Positions 15,354-24,513 of a DNA stretch of 50,519 bases are shown one piece after another (position 1 is the first letter of the stretch; each line of letters starts with the position of its first letter). The DNA comes from Hyphomicrobiales bacterium (lineage in GTDB: Bacteria; Pseudomonadota; Alphaproteobacteria; Rhizobiales; JACESI01), in NCBI GenBank assembly GCA_039973685.1, contig JBDWKL010000015.1, positions 1-50,519 of the forward strand, given 5' to 3'. Below the pieces are notes generated by a model. It ran no database searches, was not told the DNA's origin, and was given only the letters and a program-made list of their open reading frames with translations. Position numbers and translations under genes: made by a program.

Positions 15354-16382
15354 ATGAACACCCATTCGGTTTTCGCTGTTCAAGTAGTCGCAACGAAATC
15401 CTTTGGCGGCATTGAAACAGCAGCCCTCGCCTACGCTCATATGTTTGATGAATTGGGCATCCCATCTGTGTGCCTTTATCGCGGTCCCGGCACGGAAATG
15501 CTTAGCTCTGCTGGCGTTACTGTTATGCCTCTGCCCGATACACTAACAGGCCCTTTAAAATACATACCGTTTGTAGCAATGCCAATCATTTCAAAACTAA
15601 AAACACTTGCAGGCAAGCGTACACTTTTGTTCGTAGTGCACAGCGACCTCGCTCTTCAAGCACTGCGGCGTCATTTCCCGCAAGCAAAGTTCGTTGCTCC
15701 CTGTCACTCAGATAAGGCCACACGCAAAAAAGACGCTGATCTGGCAATCACACTGAACAAGAAGCAACAAGCGCATGTTGAAACTATTCTAGAAGGCCAC
15801 CGCGCCAAAGCAGTTGAACTCGGCAACCCATTCATAACATCCAGAAAAAAGGCTCCGGCCAGCGATAAAATGAGGATTGTCTTTTGTGCCCGCTTTACGC
15901 CAGTTAAAAACCCTCTCGCTGTTATCAAAGCTCATGCCTGCCTCAATAATCCACCCCCGCTCTTGATGATTGGTGATGGCGATTTAATGGGTGAAGCGCG
16001 CGAGGCTGCAGGTGACGACGTAGAGTTTCTCGGTTGGCGCGGTGACCCATGGCAGCATATTAGCCGTGATGATATCCTTATTTCGCCTTCATCATGGGAA
16101 GGATTGCCATACATGATCTTGGAGGCTCTCGATCGGGGTGTTCCCGTCATCGCAAGTGACATTGCTGGTCATTGCGCTGCCCTTAATGATGGGGATTATG
16201 GCACCCTCACACCTCTTGGCGACCATGCGGCGCTGGTTGCAACCGTGCAGGAAGCTATTGCCAATCCGAACGTTTTAAGAGACAAAGCAGAAAAGGGTAT
16301 ACATTCAATCTCAACACGCTTTGGGCCAAAATATTTTTGGCAACGCTTAAGTAGCGCATTATCTGAAAAGCCTGCAGTATGA
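15354..16382 (+). CDS. Glycosyltransferase family 4-type
   Basis: A GT-B fold transferase of 342 residues. The N-terminal half has the acceptor-side GGIETAALAYAHMF. The C-terminal half has the nucleotide-sugar site: FCARFTPVKNP begins the second Rossmann domain, LMIGDGDL follows, and WEGLPYMILEALDRGVPVIAS carries the E-x7-E motif of GT4 enzymes. It likely adds a sugar to a lipid-linked or lipopolysaccharide acceptor at the cytoplasmic membrane face. It is the first gene of a four-gene run with overlapping ends (its stop overlaps the next start by four bases), so it belongs to one operon for surface glycan synthesis. The sugar donor is unknown. Confidence 0.9.
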   Translation: MNTHSVFAVQVVATKSFGGIETAALAYAHMFDELGIPSVCLYRGPGTEMLSSAGVTVMPLPDTLTGPLKYIPFVAMPIISKLKTLAGKRTLLFVVHSDLALQALRRHFPQAKFVAPCHSDKATRKKDADLAITLNKKQQAHVETILEGHRAKAVELGNPFITSRKKAPASDKMRIVFCARFTPVKNPLAVIKAHACLNNPPPLLMIGDGDLMGEAREAAGDDVEFLGWRGDPWQHISRDDILISPSSWEGLPYMILEALDRGVPVIASDIAGHCAALNDGDYGTLTPLGDHAALVATVQEAIANPNVLRDKAEKGIHSISTRFGPKYFWQRLSSALSEKPAV

Positions 16383-17098
16383 GCTTATATATCAATTCCT
16401 CACGCCACTATTTGAATGAATTTATGGCGGCATTTGCTTCTGACACAACAGCAGACATGATCGTGCTGGATGCTGGAGCGGGCGACGCGCCGTATCGCCA
16501 TTTATTCAATCACGCAACTTATGAAACTGCTGACCTCAAGACCGTTGATAAAAGATATATAGATGTCACCTATGAGTGTGACCTTGCCGATATTCCCGTA
16601 GACGACGGACGATTTGATCGCATCATTTTCAACCAAGTTCTTGAACATGTACCTGATCCACAGCCCGTGCTGGCAGAGCTTTGTCGCACCCTAAAACCTG
16701 GTGGTCAGATGATTTGCTCAGCCCCTTTGTTGTTTGAGGAACATGAACAACCCTATGATTTTTATCGATACACGCAATTTGCCTATCCAATTATGTTTGG
16801 CAAGGCTGGTTTCAAGGTCGACAATATCATGTGGCTTGAGGGCTATTTCGGAACTTTTGCCTACCAACTCAGAAAAGCTGGTAGAAACATCCCCATTTTT
16901 CATCCACGCCTATCAAAGAATATCTTTGGATTAGCAGCTATTCCTTTATTATTGATAGCGAAAATATTGGCCCGCTTGGGTGCTGGATTTTTCTCAAGGC
17001 TCGATCTCATTGCAAAGATTGAAGATCGCGGCAGCCCTAAAAACTATGTCGTTATTGCTCACAAAGCTGAACAAACAAATGACAGAGGAATGGAATGA
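16379..17098 (+). CDS. SAM-dependent class I methyltransferase
   Basis: The 239-residue protein has the SAM-binding motif I MIVLDAGAGDAPYRHLF near residue 35, an acidic DLADIPVDDGRFDRI motif, and NQVLEHVPDPQPVLAEL, typical of the Methyltransf_11/UbiE-like group. It is followed by LKPGGQMICSAP. A hydrophobic C-terminal segment (IFGLAAIPLLLIAKILARLG) may anchor it to the membrane near lipid-linked glycans. It overlaps the genes on both sides by four bases, showing co-translation. The substrate is probably a sugar or glycan intermediate of the same cluster, inferred from context. Confidence 0.85.
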   Translation: MSLYINSSRHYLNEFMAAFASDTTADMIVLDAGAGDAPYRHLFNHATYETADLKTVDKRYIDVTYECDLADIPVDDGRFDRIIFNQVLEHVPDPQPVLAELCRTLKPGGQMICSAPLLFEEHEQPYDFYRYTQFAYPIMFGKAGFKVDNIMWLEGYFGTFAYQLRKAGRNIPIFHPRLSKNIFGLAAIPLLLIAKILARLGAGFFSRLDLIAKIEDRGSPKNYVVIAHKAEQTNDRGME

Positions 17099-18174
17099 AA
17101 CAGATAAATTCCCTCGTCCGGTTTGAGGCTGCTGCGCGCGCTTCCGAAAGCCCATTTGAACTTACCGTGTTTGATACCGCAATCGGATCACAAAATTTGG
17201 GCGACCAAATTATCATGAAAGCCGCCTATGGCGAGCTGCGACGTTTGTTCCCACAGGCGCATTTATGGTCCTTGCCAACGCATGATCATTTTGGTCCCGC
17301 AGGGCGAAAGCGCCTGCGCCATTCATTGTTTTCCATCGCTTGTGGCACTAATCTGATTCATCAGGAAATGCCCAAACGCGGTCATTGGCGTCTACCAAAA
17401 CGATTTCCGATTCCAGTTGGATATTATCATCCAAAACGACTTGCACTTATGGCTGTTGGCTCTAATGCGGAAGATCTGTCTTCATCGGCGACATCTTTTT
17501 TGAAAAAGTCTCTGTGGTCAGCAGTGCCCGTCAGTAGCCGAGACAAGAAAACTGCAGACATCTTATCAAAGGGAAACCTATCCGCAGCGCATACCACCTG
17601 CGTCACCATGTGGGATTTGCCGAAAGATCATGCAGAACAATTACCAAAACATAAGGCTGAAGCGGCCGTTGTCTGCTTGACCGGCACTCGTAAGGCACCG
17701 CATGAACGCGTCGCCTTTGATATTCAGCTTTTGGAGAAAGTTCGTAGCTCTTACAAAAAGTGCTATTATTGGCCCCAAGGGCAGGTTGATATGGAATATT
17801 TTTTATCCCTCGACCAATCAGGCTTTGAAGTCCTGCCGCATTCACTTGAAGCCTATGAGAACCTCCTCACATCGCAACCTTCACTCGATTACATAGGTGC
17901 ACGGCTGCATGGCGGCATATTGGCAATGATGCACGGCTGTCGCCCTTTGATTGTTAAAGTCGACAATCGAGCCGCAGATATCGGCGATAGCGTCAACCTG
18001 CCTGTAATCGGGATTGAAGACCTCGATAGTATTGATACCATGATCAATCAACCACGCGAAACGCGCGTTTCGGTTCCCTACGATGCCATTGAGATGTGGA
18101 GATCCAATCTTATTAATGCTGTAGAAGATTTGCTGCCAACGTCGATCAATCTGTCTAAATTTCGTGGTCGTTGA
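17095..18174 (+). CDS. Polysaccharide pyruvyl transferase family protein
   Basis: The 359-residue protein matches the WcaK/CsaB-like pyruvyl transferase family. The N-terminal part has a GSQNLGDQIIMKAAYGELRR segment, the family's usual start for the first Rossmann-like half. The C-terminal part contains YIGARLHGGILAMMHGCRPL with the conserved Arg-Leu-His. Enzymes of this family transfer pyruvate from phosphoenolpyruvate to sugars as ketals, although many homologues are uncharacterised. It overlaps the methyltransferase upstream and is followed three bases later by the next gene, so it is part of the same glycan operon. Confidence 0.85.
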   Translation: MKQINSLVRFEAAARASESPFELTVFDTAIGSQNLGDQIIMKAAYGELRRLFPQAHLWSLPTHDHFGPAGRKRLRHSLFSIACGTNLIHQEMPKRGHWRLPKRFPIPVGYYHPKRLALMAVGSNAEDLSSSATSFLKKSLWSAVPVSSRDKKTADILSKGNLSAAHTTCVTMWDLPKDHAEQLPKHKAEAAVVCLTGTRKAPHERVAFDIQLLEKVRSSYKKCYYWPQGQVDMEYFLSLDQSGFEVLPHSLEAYENLLTSQPSLDYIGARLHGGILAMMHGCRPLIVKVDNRAADIGDSVNLPVIGIEDLDSIDTMINQPRETRVSVPYDAIEMWRSNLINAVEDLLPTSINLSKFRGR

Positions 18175-18177
18175 AAC

Positions 18178-18497
18178 ATGAGGGCCTTAAGAAACTTTCT
18201 GTTACCGACAATTGCGCGAAAAGTTCGTCGTGATCGCCTGACTTATCTGTCTCCAGAAAAACTGAAGAGCCTCATCTCAGTCATGAAGAAGGCCAACGCA
18301 AACGGTGTTGAGGGCAATGTTCTGGAAATGGGCATAGCGCTGGGCGGATCAGGCATTGTGCTTGCGAGCATTATGGGAGAACGGGACTTTTACGGGTATG
18401 ATGTGTTCGGCCTTATCCCACCTCCAAGCGATGTAGATGGCAAGCGGATCAATTTTGTGCCTGGTCTATTTGAGGGCACATTACCGCACGATGGACC
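18178..18497 (+). pseudogene. TylF/MycF-like methyltransferase, truncated by an IS
   Basis: The first 107 residues resemble the TylF/macrocin O-methyltransferase family: YLSPEKLKSLISVMKKA, then NVLEMGIALGGSGIVLASIM as the SAM-binding region and DFYGYDVFGLIPPPS. The frame then runs into IS-like sequence at about 18498 and stops at 18519. The normal protein is about 220-250 residues, so more than half is lost, including metal and substrate sites. It is the last gene of the glycan operon. Loss of the enzyme would remove one methyl decoration from the glycan. Confidence 0.82.
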
Positions 18498-18613
18498 TGA
18501 TCCTCCCCCAATGAATTGATCCATCTGAGAAGTTAGTATTAGGAGGGCTATAGAATGGCTAGAAAGCACCATAAACTGGAAGAAATTGTCACTAAGTTAC
18601 GGCAGGTTGACAT
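18498..18613 (+). mobile_element. 5' fragment of a second IS3-family element
   Basis: Starting at TGATCCTCCCCCAATGAATT, which resembles an IS407-type terminal repeat, this fragment has AGGAGGG and then ATG 18555. It encodes MARKHHKLEEIVTKLRQVDI, the typical start of an IS3-family OrfA. It stops after 20 codons where the other IS begins. Only about 116 bases of this element survive here. Confidence 0.75.
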
Positions 18614-18671
18614 TGACCTGAGACCCAACTTCCATCTATTTTTGAGTAGAGTCCATCGGTTTATTTTGACC

Positions 18672-19513
18672 TTATGCGGCCTGTTTTTGCAAGGTCATTT
18701 TCCTCGCATATTCAATAGGCGTGAGATTTCCTAGGGATGAGTGTGGTCTGTTCTGGTTATAATCCTCCTTCCAGTCATTGATTTGAGTTCGAGCTTCACG
18801 GAGTGAGGAAAACAATGTTTCGTTCAAGCATTCATCTCTGAAGCTACCATTGAAGTTTTCAATGAAGGCATTGTGCATCGGTTTTCTTGGCTGAATGTAA
18901 TGCCATTCGACATTGGTTTCTTGGCACCATTTAAGAACAGCCATACTGGTGAGCTCGGCGCCGTTATCGCTGACGATTGTTCGTGGTTTTCCGCGCTGTT
19001 GAATAAGGTGTGTGAGTTCACGCGTTACACGCGAACCAAAAAGTGATGTGTCGGAGACGAGCGCCAAGCATTCACAACTGAAGTCATTGACGATTGCAAC
19101 ACTCGAAACCTACGACCGTCTGTGAAGCTGTCAGACACAAAGTCGAGAGACCATCGTTCATTAGCTCTGGATGGTAACAGCATTGGTCTACGTGTCCCCA
19201 GTGCCCGTTTCCTGCCGCCACGTTTGCGAACTTGAAGCTTCTCCTCGCGATACAAACGTCGGAGTTTCTTCTGGTTCATAACAATACCTTGACGCTCAAG
19301 CATGACGTGAATGCGCCTATAACCAAAGCGGCGGCGTTCTGCCGCCACCTTCTTCATAGCTTCTCGCAGGTCAGCATCATCCGGACGCATGGATTGGTAG
19401 CGCATACTCGACCGATCAATTTTGAGAATGGTACACACCCGACGTTGACTAATAACGCCATGCCCTTTGCAGGCGCGTGCCACAGCTTTACGCTTCGCGT
19501 CAGGCGTCACCAC
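18672..19513 (-). pseudogene. IS3-family transposase OrfB, frameshifted
   Basis: The 5' part (19025-19513) includes ISQRRVCTILKIDRSSMRY and RRRFGYRRIHVMLERQG, the usual HTH_21 region, up to [19 protein letters not shown] with the first catalytic Asp. Then one base is missing near 19097-19101. The expected continuation ([17 protein letters not shown]) lies in the next frame. That frame carries the second Asp in [10 protein letters not shown] and the Glu in [16 protein letters not shown], and ends at 18672. The break falls between catalytic residues, so the copy cannot make full OrfAB unless the shift is a sequencing error or is bypassed. Confidence 0.85.
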
Positions 19514-19773
19514 TTTTTTGAGTTGATGTCCTTCAAAACCGCATTATCCAGCATCTGTTCGGCAAGCAGCTTCTTTAGCTTCGTGTTCTCTTCCTCAAGC
19601 GCTTTTAGTTTGCGAGCATCCGACACATCCATGCCGCCAAACTTCGATTTGTATTTGTAAAATAATGCACTGCTGACACCGTACTTCCGGCACACCTCCA
19701 CCGTTGGTGTTCCCGCTTCCTGTTCCTTGATCATTCCAATGATCTGTTCTTCTGTAAAACGTGACTTCTTCAT
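19507..19773 (-). CDS. IS3-family transposase OrfA
   Basis: The 88-residue protein has an HTH_8-type DNA-binding domain (SRFTEEQIIGMIKEQEAGT, then EVCRKYGVSSALFYKYKSKFG) and a leucine-zipper helix (LKALEEENTKLKKLLAEQML). It ends in the family signature DINSKKW. ATG 19773 gives the standard MKKSRF start. Its end overlaps the OrfB start by seven bases, the site where these elements make OrfAB by programmed frameshifting. OrfA itself looks intact. Confidence 0.88.
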   Translation of the reverse strand: MKKSRFTEEQIIGMIKEQEAGTPTVEVCRKYGVSSALFYKYKSKFGGMDVSDARKLKALEEENTKLKKLLAEQMLDNAVLKDINSKKW

Positions 19774-19836
19774 ATTCTGTCTCCAATTCGTTGGGACAGA
19801 CTCTAGCAAAAAGTGGAGGAGATTATGGGTCTCAGG

Positions 19837-20277
19837 TCAATATTCTCCAGCCTGTAGCCTTTGCTCTCTCTTGTTGTCTGGTGCTTTAAGCTTGAGCTTG
19901 TCCAGTGGGTTCTCCTTGAGGGGAATATTCCATTCATCCCTAGCAATATTAAACATGCTCTTTATTGGTGTTAGTTGCCTTTTGAGTATAGCGGGTTTGA
20001 CTTCGTTCAGTCGTTTGTCTCGGTAGGATGCAAAGTCAGAAGTGTTTAGCTGGGCCAGTGTCTTCGAACAAATGTCGAGTTCCAGAAATGAATTGAGAAT
20101 GATAACTTCTAAATCACGGTGATCGTTAGATAGTTCCCTTCTATCCTGTGCAATTTCAATGTATCTTGCCCATTCTCTTGTATCTTTGTATTGTGTGAAC
20201 GTCTTTGTGATGTCGGGATAACCGTGTCTCCTGATTTGAACCTGAAACTTGTTTCCTCTTTTACGAATTGTAGCCAT
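19837..20277 (-). pseudogene. N-terminal part of a tyrosine integrase, cut by the IS
   Basis: The frame starts at ATG 20277 with the arm-binding segment MATIRKRGNKFQVQIRRHGY and TKTFTQYKDTREWARYIE. It continues into the SAM-like core-binding domain (LNTSDFASYRDKRLNEVKP, then IKSMFNIARDEW) and ends after 146 residues at the IS boundary. The catalytic domain is absent. The gene begins about 100 bases from the 3' end of tRNA-Arg on the same strand, the typical position of an integrase using that tRNA as its site. The rest of its element must have been lost or rearranged. Confidence 0.88.
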
Positions 20278-20378
20278 GGCGAAACCTTTACTGTGACGTG
20301 AGTGTGACAGCAGCGGATTTCATTCATTTATCTTGGAGGCCAATTTCCCCTAACGTATTGTTATACACTGGAAGTTCA

Positions 20379-20455
<77 letters not shown>

Positions 20456-20630
20456 TTTAAGCCATGCGTGTGATTTACAGGATCAATGGCAGCTTCGCAA
20501 TCGCAGATCATTGATTTGCTGATTTATTCTTCATAGCTTCCGTCACGGCAGTCATTTTTGGCCATTTAAATTGTTGATTGCATTGGGTTTGGGTGGTTGA
20601 ATGTGGCAATTTAGGCGGGAGGTATTGCAA

Positions 20631-22496
20631 TTGGCGAAGACGAAACTTGAGGCGCATTCGGATGATGCTTTGGTTGCACTTTTGCGCTCAGTGTCGCTTT
20701 TTGCAGAACTGAACGATGCCGCCTTAAAGACGGTTTCTAAATTATCACGGATTGAAAGCTTATCTCGTGGTGCTGTTTTGATTGAACAAGGAGACAAGTC
20801 TGACAGCCTTTATGTTGTGATGCGTGGCCGTTTTTTGGTGATGGCTGATGATCGATTGATCGCGGAAATTAATGAGAGCGAGCCGATTGGTGAGCTTGCA
20901 TTTTTTACCGGAGAACCGCGCACGGCGACTGTTGTTGCAGGACGCAACAGCCAAGTTTTGGTGTTTGATCGCGCGGCTTATGACAAGGTTATTCAGCAGA
21001 CACCGCAAATTGCTAGTGATCTTTTGGCCGCGATTTCAGCAAGGCTTGTGAAGGCCACAAAGAAAGCGCCGACTCTACGGCCACAAATACCAAAATCCGT
21101 TGTCTTCATGCCAATTGGCAACCAAGCACTGCCAAGCACTTTCGTTGAGCAACTGCAGGCGACGATTGGTGATAAGGCCGGTTGGCAAGTTGTAACCCTT
21201 GTTGATGCGGCTGAGGCAGTTCGTGATGATGAAGCTGAGTTGGACCTATGGCTGCAAAGGGTGCAGGAAGACAGCGAAAATGCAGTCATTGTTGTTGAAA
21301 ATCCAACTGAGAATTTGCCTTGGTACAAAGCTGCAATTGCCAATGGCGACAACGTCTTTCTTGTCGGAAAAATGGCTGCATCAATCGATGATGTGCCCGT
21401 TGTCACAGGTTTAGAGCGCACAATTTTTACAGATGCTTTGCAAGCCAACACTCAACTTGTTGTCCTTCGTGATCAACATGCTGAGCCGATAAAAAACACG
21501 AAGATGTTGTTGGCCGAACGTCCAGTTGCTTTGCATCATCATGTGGCTCTTGATCGCCTTGAAGACTTTGAACGTTTGTCTCGGTTTGTGCGCGGCAAGG
21601 CGATTGGCCTTGTGATGAGTGGCGGAGGAGCCTTTGGTACGGCGCATCTTGGCGCGATTAAGGCGATGCAAGAAAAGGGTTTTGTGTTCGATATGGTGGG
21701 CGGCACCAGCATTGGGTCTGCTATGGCCTCCGTTCTTGCCCTTGGTATGGAAGCAAGCGTTGCGGTTGAAAAATGTGAGCAGATTTTTTTAAAGAGTAAG
21801 ATCATGAACCGGATGACGGTTCCAATTTTTAGTTTTATCGATTCAGTAGCTCTTGATGAACAACTCAAACAGCACCTTGGAGAGATTGATATTGAAGATG
21901 CGCCGCTAAACTTCTTCTCGGTCGCAACCAGCCTCACCACCAATGATGTCAGCGTTATGAGTTCTGGTCCTTTATGGAAGGCTGTTCGAGCATCGTCATC
22001 GCTCCCAGGCCTGTTTCCGCCTTTGGTAACCGATGATGGAGAAGTGCTGATTGATGGGGGGCTGCTGGACAACGTGCCAATTGACGTAATGCGCCATTTG
22101 AAAGTGGGTCCAAATGTCGTGTTCAATTTCAAGCAGTCCAAAGATTGGCGTGTCAAAACAGCCTATGAAGACCTTCCAGGGCGTGGGCCATTGCTGATGC
22201 AAACATTGCGACTAAGCCGTAAGAAGCGACCCCGTTTTCCGCGTATTGCATCGATTTTAACGCGATCCATGATTGTCAGCGCACGCCGCTTAATGGAGCA
22301 GACTGATACAACAGGTGATGTTGTGATTGATCTAACACCCTTACCCGGAATGGGCTTTTTGGAATGGAAAAAAGGGCGCCGACAATTTGATGTCGCCTAT
22401 GCAGCTATGGTGGAGAAACTCTCCGAGCTACATCTGGATGAGGCAAAGCTTGATGAAGATGAACGCTTTGCGCGGCTTCAAAAAATCAAGACTTAG
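20631..22496 (+). CDS. Cyclic-nucleotide-binding patatin-like phospholipase
   Basis: A cNMP-binding domain covers about residues 15-135 (SRGAVLIEQGDKSDSLYVVM and GELAFFTGEPRTATVVA). A middle segment follows, then a patatin domain from about residue 320. It shows the oxyanion-hole motif SGGGAFGTAHLGAI, the nucleophile in GGTSIGSAM, and the dyad aspartate in DGGLLDNVP. This matches the bacterial NTE/YchK-like esterase layout, which hydrolyses lysophospholipids at the membrane. TTG 20631 is chosen because GGGAGG lies eight bases upstream; ATG 20601 has no Shine-Dalgarno. Cyclic-nucleotide control is inferred from the domain. Confidence 0.9.
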   Translation: MAKTKLEAHSDDALVALLRSVSLFAELNDAALKTVSKLSRIESLSRGAVLIEQGDKSDSLYVVMRGRFLVMADDRLIAEINESEPIGELAFFTGEPRTATVVAGRNSQVLVFDRAAYDKVIQQTPQIASDLLAAISARLVKATKKAPTLRPQIPKSVVFMPIGNQALPSTFVEQLQATIGDKAGWQVVTLVDAAEAVRDDEAELDLWLQRVQEDSENAVIVVENPTENLPWYKAAIANGDNVFLVGKMAASIDDVPVVTGLERTIFTDALQANTQLVVLRDQHAEPIKNTKMLLAERPVALHHHVALDRLEDFERLSRFVRGKAIGLVMSGGGAFGTAHLGAIKAMQEKGFVFDMVGGTSIGSAMASVLALGMEASVAVEKCEQIFLKSKIMNRMTVPIFSFIDSVALDEQLKQHLGEIDIEDAPLNFFSVATSLTTNDVSVMSSGPLWKAVRASSSLPGLFPPLVTDDGEVLIDGGLLDNVPIDVMRHLKVGPNVVFNFKQSKDWRVKTAYEDLPGRGPLLMQTLRLSRKKRPRFPRIASILTRSMIVSARRLMEQTDTTGDVVIDLTPLPGMGFLEWKKGRRQFDVAYAAMVEKLSELHLDEAKLDEDERFARLQKIKT

Positions 22497-22552
22497 GCAA
22501 ATTGCAGTGCTAAGAATACATGTCGGTTTGTTTGGTGTTTAAAGGAAACCCC

Positions 22553-23338
22553 ATGAGTGATAGTCCCGTTAAAATTCGCAAAGAAGATGGTGTCTTTGAG
22601 CTAACGCTTGATCGGCCAAAGGCCAATGCAATTGATCTGGCAACAAGCCGCATTATGGGAGAAGCGTTTGCTGAATTTCGCGATGATCCTGAATTGCGCG
22701 TTGCGATTGTTACGGGTGCTGGCGAGAAGTTCTTTTGTCCTGGATGGGATTTAAAAGCGGCAGCAGATGGCGACGAAGTGGATGGCGATTACGGCGTCGG
22801 CGGGTTCGGTGGCTTGCAAGAGCTGCGCGATTTGAACAAGCCAGTGATCGCAGCGGTTAATGGTATTTGCTGCGGTGGAGGTTTGGAACTAGCGCTTTCT
22901 GCCGATATTATTTTGGCCGCCGATCATGCAAGTTTTGCCCTACCAGAAATACAGTCAGGCACAGTGGCAGACGCTGCATCGGTCAAGCTACCAAAGCGCA
23001 TCCCTTATCACATCGCCATGGAAATGCTTTTGACCGGTCGTTGGATCGAAGCGGAAGAGGCCCATCGCTGGGGCATGATCAATCAAATTCATCCATCAGG
23101 TAATTTGATGGAGAAAACTTGGGAAATGGCGCGGCTTTTAGCCTCTGGTCCACCGCTTGTTTATGCGGCGATTAAAGAGATTGTTCGCGATAGCGAAGAC
23201 AGCAAATTCCAAGATAGCATGAACCGCATTACGAAGCGCCAGCTCGCAACCGTGGATGTGCTTTATGGGTCTGAAGACAATCTAGAAGGGGCAAAAGCTT
23301 TTGCAGAAAAGCGGGACCCTATTTGGAAGGGCAAGTAA
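22553..23338 (+). CDS. Enoyl-CoA hydratase/carnitinyl-CoA dehydratase family (CaiD-like)
   Basis: A 261-residue crotonase-fold enzyme. The oxyanion-hole segments are GEKFFCPGWDLKAA near residue 55 and ICCGGGLELALSADIILAA near residue 110. The acidic residues in FALPEIQSGTVADAAS are where CaiD-type dehydratases place their catalytic Glu. GRWIEAEEAHRWGMINQI completes the fold. ATG 22553 is preferred over 22520 because AAGGAAA lies just upstream and the domain starts there. It likely hydrates or dehydrates an acyl-CoA, with carnitinyl-CoA as the nearest family substrate. No caiB or caiC is adjacent, so the substrate is uncertain. Confidence 0.85.
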   Translation: MSDSPVKIRKEDGVFELTLDRPKANAIDLATSRIMGEAFAEFRDDPELRVAIVTGAGEKFFCPGWDLKAAADGDEVDGDYGVGGFGGLQELRDLNKPVIAAVNGICCGGGLELALSADIILAADHASFALPEIQSGTVADAASVKLPKRIPYHIAMEMLLTGRWIEAEEAHRWGMINQIHPSGNLMEKTWEMARLLASGPPLVYAAIKEIVRDSEDSKFQDSMNRITKRQLATVDVLYGSEDNLEGAKAFAEKRDPIWKGK

Positions 23339-23432
23339 AACCGCCGATCAAGGCACTTCTAACAAAGTAACCATGCAATCGCCGCTAATCGTGCTTACAT
23401 GAATGATGAGAACTTTATAAAGGGTAATAAAC

Positions 23433-23744
23433 ATGGCTGTAAGATTGACAGACGAAGAACGCGCAGCAGCGCTTGCGCCTTTGACTGATTGGCAAGAAGT
23501 CGACGGTCGTGAGGCTATTACGCGCGCTTACAAATTCAAAGACTTCAATGAAGCTTTCGGTTGGATGACCCGTGTTGCGATGGTGGCTGAAAAAATGGAA
23601 CACCACCCTGAATGGGCGAATGTTTATAACAGCGTCAAAGTAACGCTTTCGACCCATGATGCAGGCGGCATAACCCAGCTTGATGTCAATCTCGCCATCA
23701 TCATGGATATGATTGCGGCTGACATGTCTTCGATCGAACGCTAA
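23433..23744 (+). CDS. phhB: Pterin-4a-carbinolamine dehydratase
   Basis: The 103-residue protein is a full-length PCD/DCoH. The conserved core [20 protein letters not shown] leads to [21 protein letters not shown], which carries the signature His-His-Pro-Glu-Trp, and then [11 protein letters not shown]. The enzyme dehydrates 4a-hydroxytetrahydrobiopterin formed by aromatic amino acid hydroxylases. No phenylalanine hydroxylase is seen nearby, so the protein may serve another pterin or act in cofactor repair. AGGG lies about nine bases before ATG 23433. It ends one base before the convergent BluB gene. Confidence 0.92.
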   Translation: MAVRLTDEERAAALAPLTDWQEVDGREAITRAYKFKDFNEAFGWMTRVAMVAEKMEHHPEWANVYNSVKVTLSTHDAGGITQLDVNLAIIMDMIAADMSSIER

Positions 23745-23745
23745 G

Positions 23746-24369
23746 CTATTTTTCGATCCAATTTGTTGCTGTATTTTGCTGCCATTTTTCGCGGTGGAGC
23801 AAGGGAGTATCTTTGTTGTTTTCTGGCCATCCAAGACACAAGTAAGCTGAAAACTCCCAATTTTCTGGAACTCCCAGAATATCTTTGATGCCTGCAGGGT
23901 CAAGAATAGAGACCATACCAAGCCCTAGGTTTTCAGCGCGTGCTGCAAGCCATAATGTGTGAACGGCCATCGCAGTGGATTGCCGTAAAGTTTCAGGCAC
24001 TGTTTGGCGCCCAAGGCCGTGGCCCTCACTTGGGTCTATTTCTGTGAAGACTGCAAACTGTTCTGGCGCCTTATCAAGGCCTGCCAACTTCAGCTTGCTA
24101 TAATCAGCTTTTTGCTCATCCTCGTAGAGAAGGCTGGCTTTTTCATTAGCTTGTTCGAAATTGTCTCGAATGCTTTGACGTAGCGCTGAGGATTTCACCC
24201 GCACGATGCGCCAAGGCCTCGCATTGCCAACGGACGGCGCAAGTTCCATCGCTTCGCGCAGCCGCTCCAACAGACCTTCTGCGACGGGATCTGTTTTAAA
24301 ATGACGAACATCCCGACGCCATGTCAAAATGTCTCGCAGGGTGTTTTGGTGAAGAGTGTCAAACAGCAT
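23746..24369 (-). CDS. bluB: 5,6-dimethylbenzimidazole synthase (BluB)
   Basis: BluB splits reduced FMN with oxygen to make the lower ligand of vitamin B12. The 207-residue nitroreductase-fold protein shows the family start LTWRRDVRHFKTDPVAEGLL, the FMN-binding APSVGNARPWRIVRV, and GHGLGRQTVPETLRQSTAMA, then NLGLGMVSILDPAGIKDILG. ATG 24369 is chosen because the longer frame only adds MPCYLII and the family begins at the downstream Met. No other cobalamin gene is adjacent. Presence of BluB implies that the organism makes its own dimethylbenzimidazole. Confidence 0.9.
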   Translation of the reverse strand: MLFDTLHQNTLRDILTWRRDVRHFKTDPVAEGLLERLREAMELAPSVGNARPWRIVRVKSSALRQSIRDNFEQANEKASLLYEDEQKADYSKLKLAGLDKAPEQFAVFTEIDPSEGHGLGRQTVPETLRQSTAMAVHTLWLAARAENLGLGMVSILDPAGIKDILGVPENWEFSAYLCLGWPENNKDTPLLHREKWQQNTATNWIEK

Positions 24370-24513
24370 GATGATCAAATAACATGGCATGATATGAAAG
24401 CCATAATGATTGTTTGGTTATTTCTGATTTCATCAAAGACGACTGTTAAAGTCGCAATATCATCGTTTATTCCCTATATTAAGGGAAGGATATTTGAAGA
24501 AAGGGCGTGTTTT

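Larger units (their letters stand above)
18614..19838 (-). mobile_element. IS3-family insertion sequence (IS407-like)
   Basis: The ends carry inverted repeats TGACCTGAGACCCA (18614-18627) and TGGGTCTCAGGTCA (19825-19838). Inside are OrfA and a frameshifted OrfB on the minus strand. No target duplication is visible. The left flank is another IS fragment and the right flank is an integrase gene, so the DNA on the two sides was not contiguous before insertion. A deletion or recombination through IS copies is the likely reason. Confidence 0.88.

Noticed and set aside
18390-18572. A minus-strand frame spanning the IS junction
   Set aside because: It crosses the methyltransferase/IS boundary and has no features of its own.
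21539-22156. A 205-codon minus-strand frame inside the patatin gene
   Set aside because: Antisense to conserved catalytic motifs and very Ser/Arg-rich; a shadow frame.
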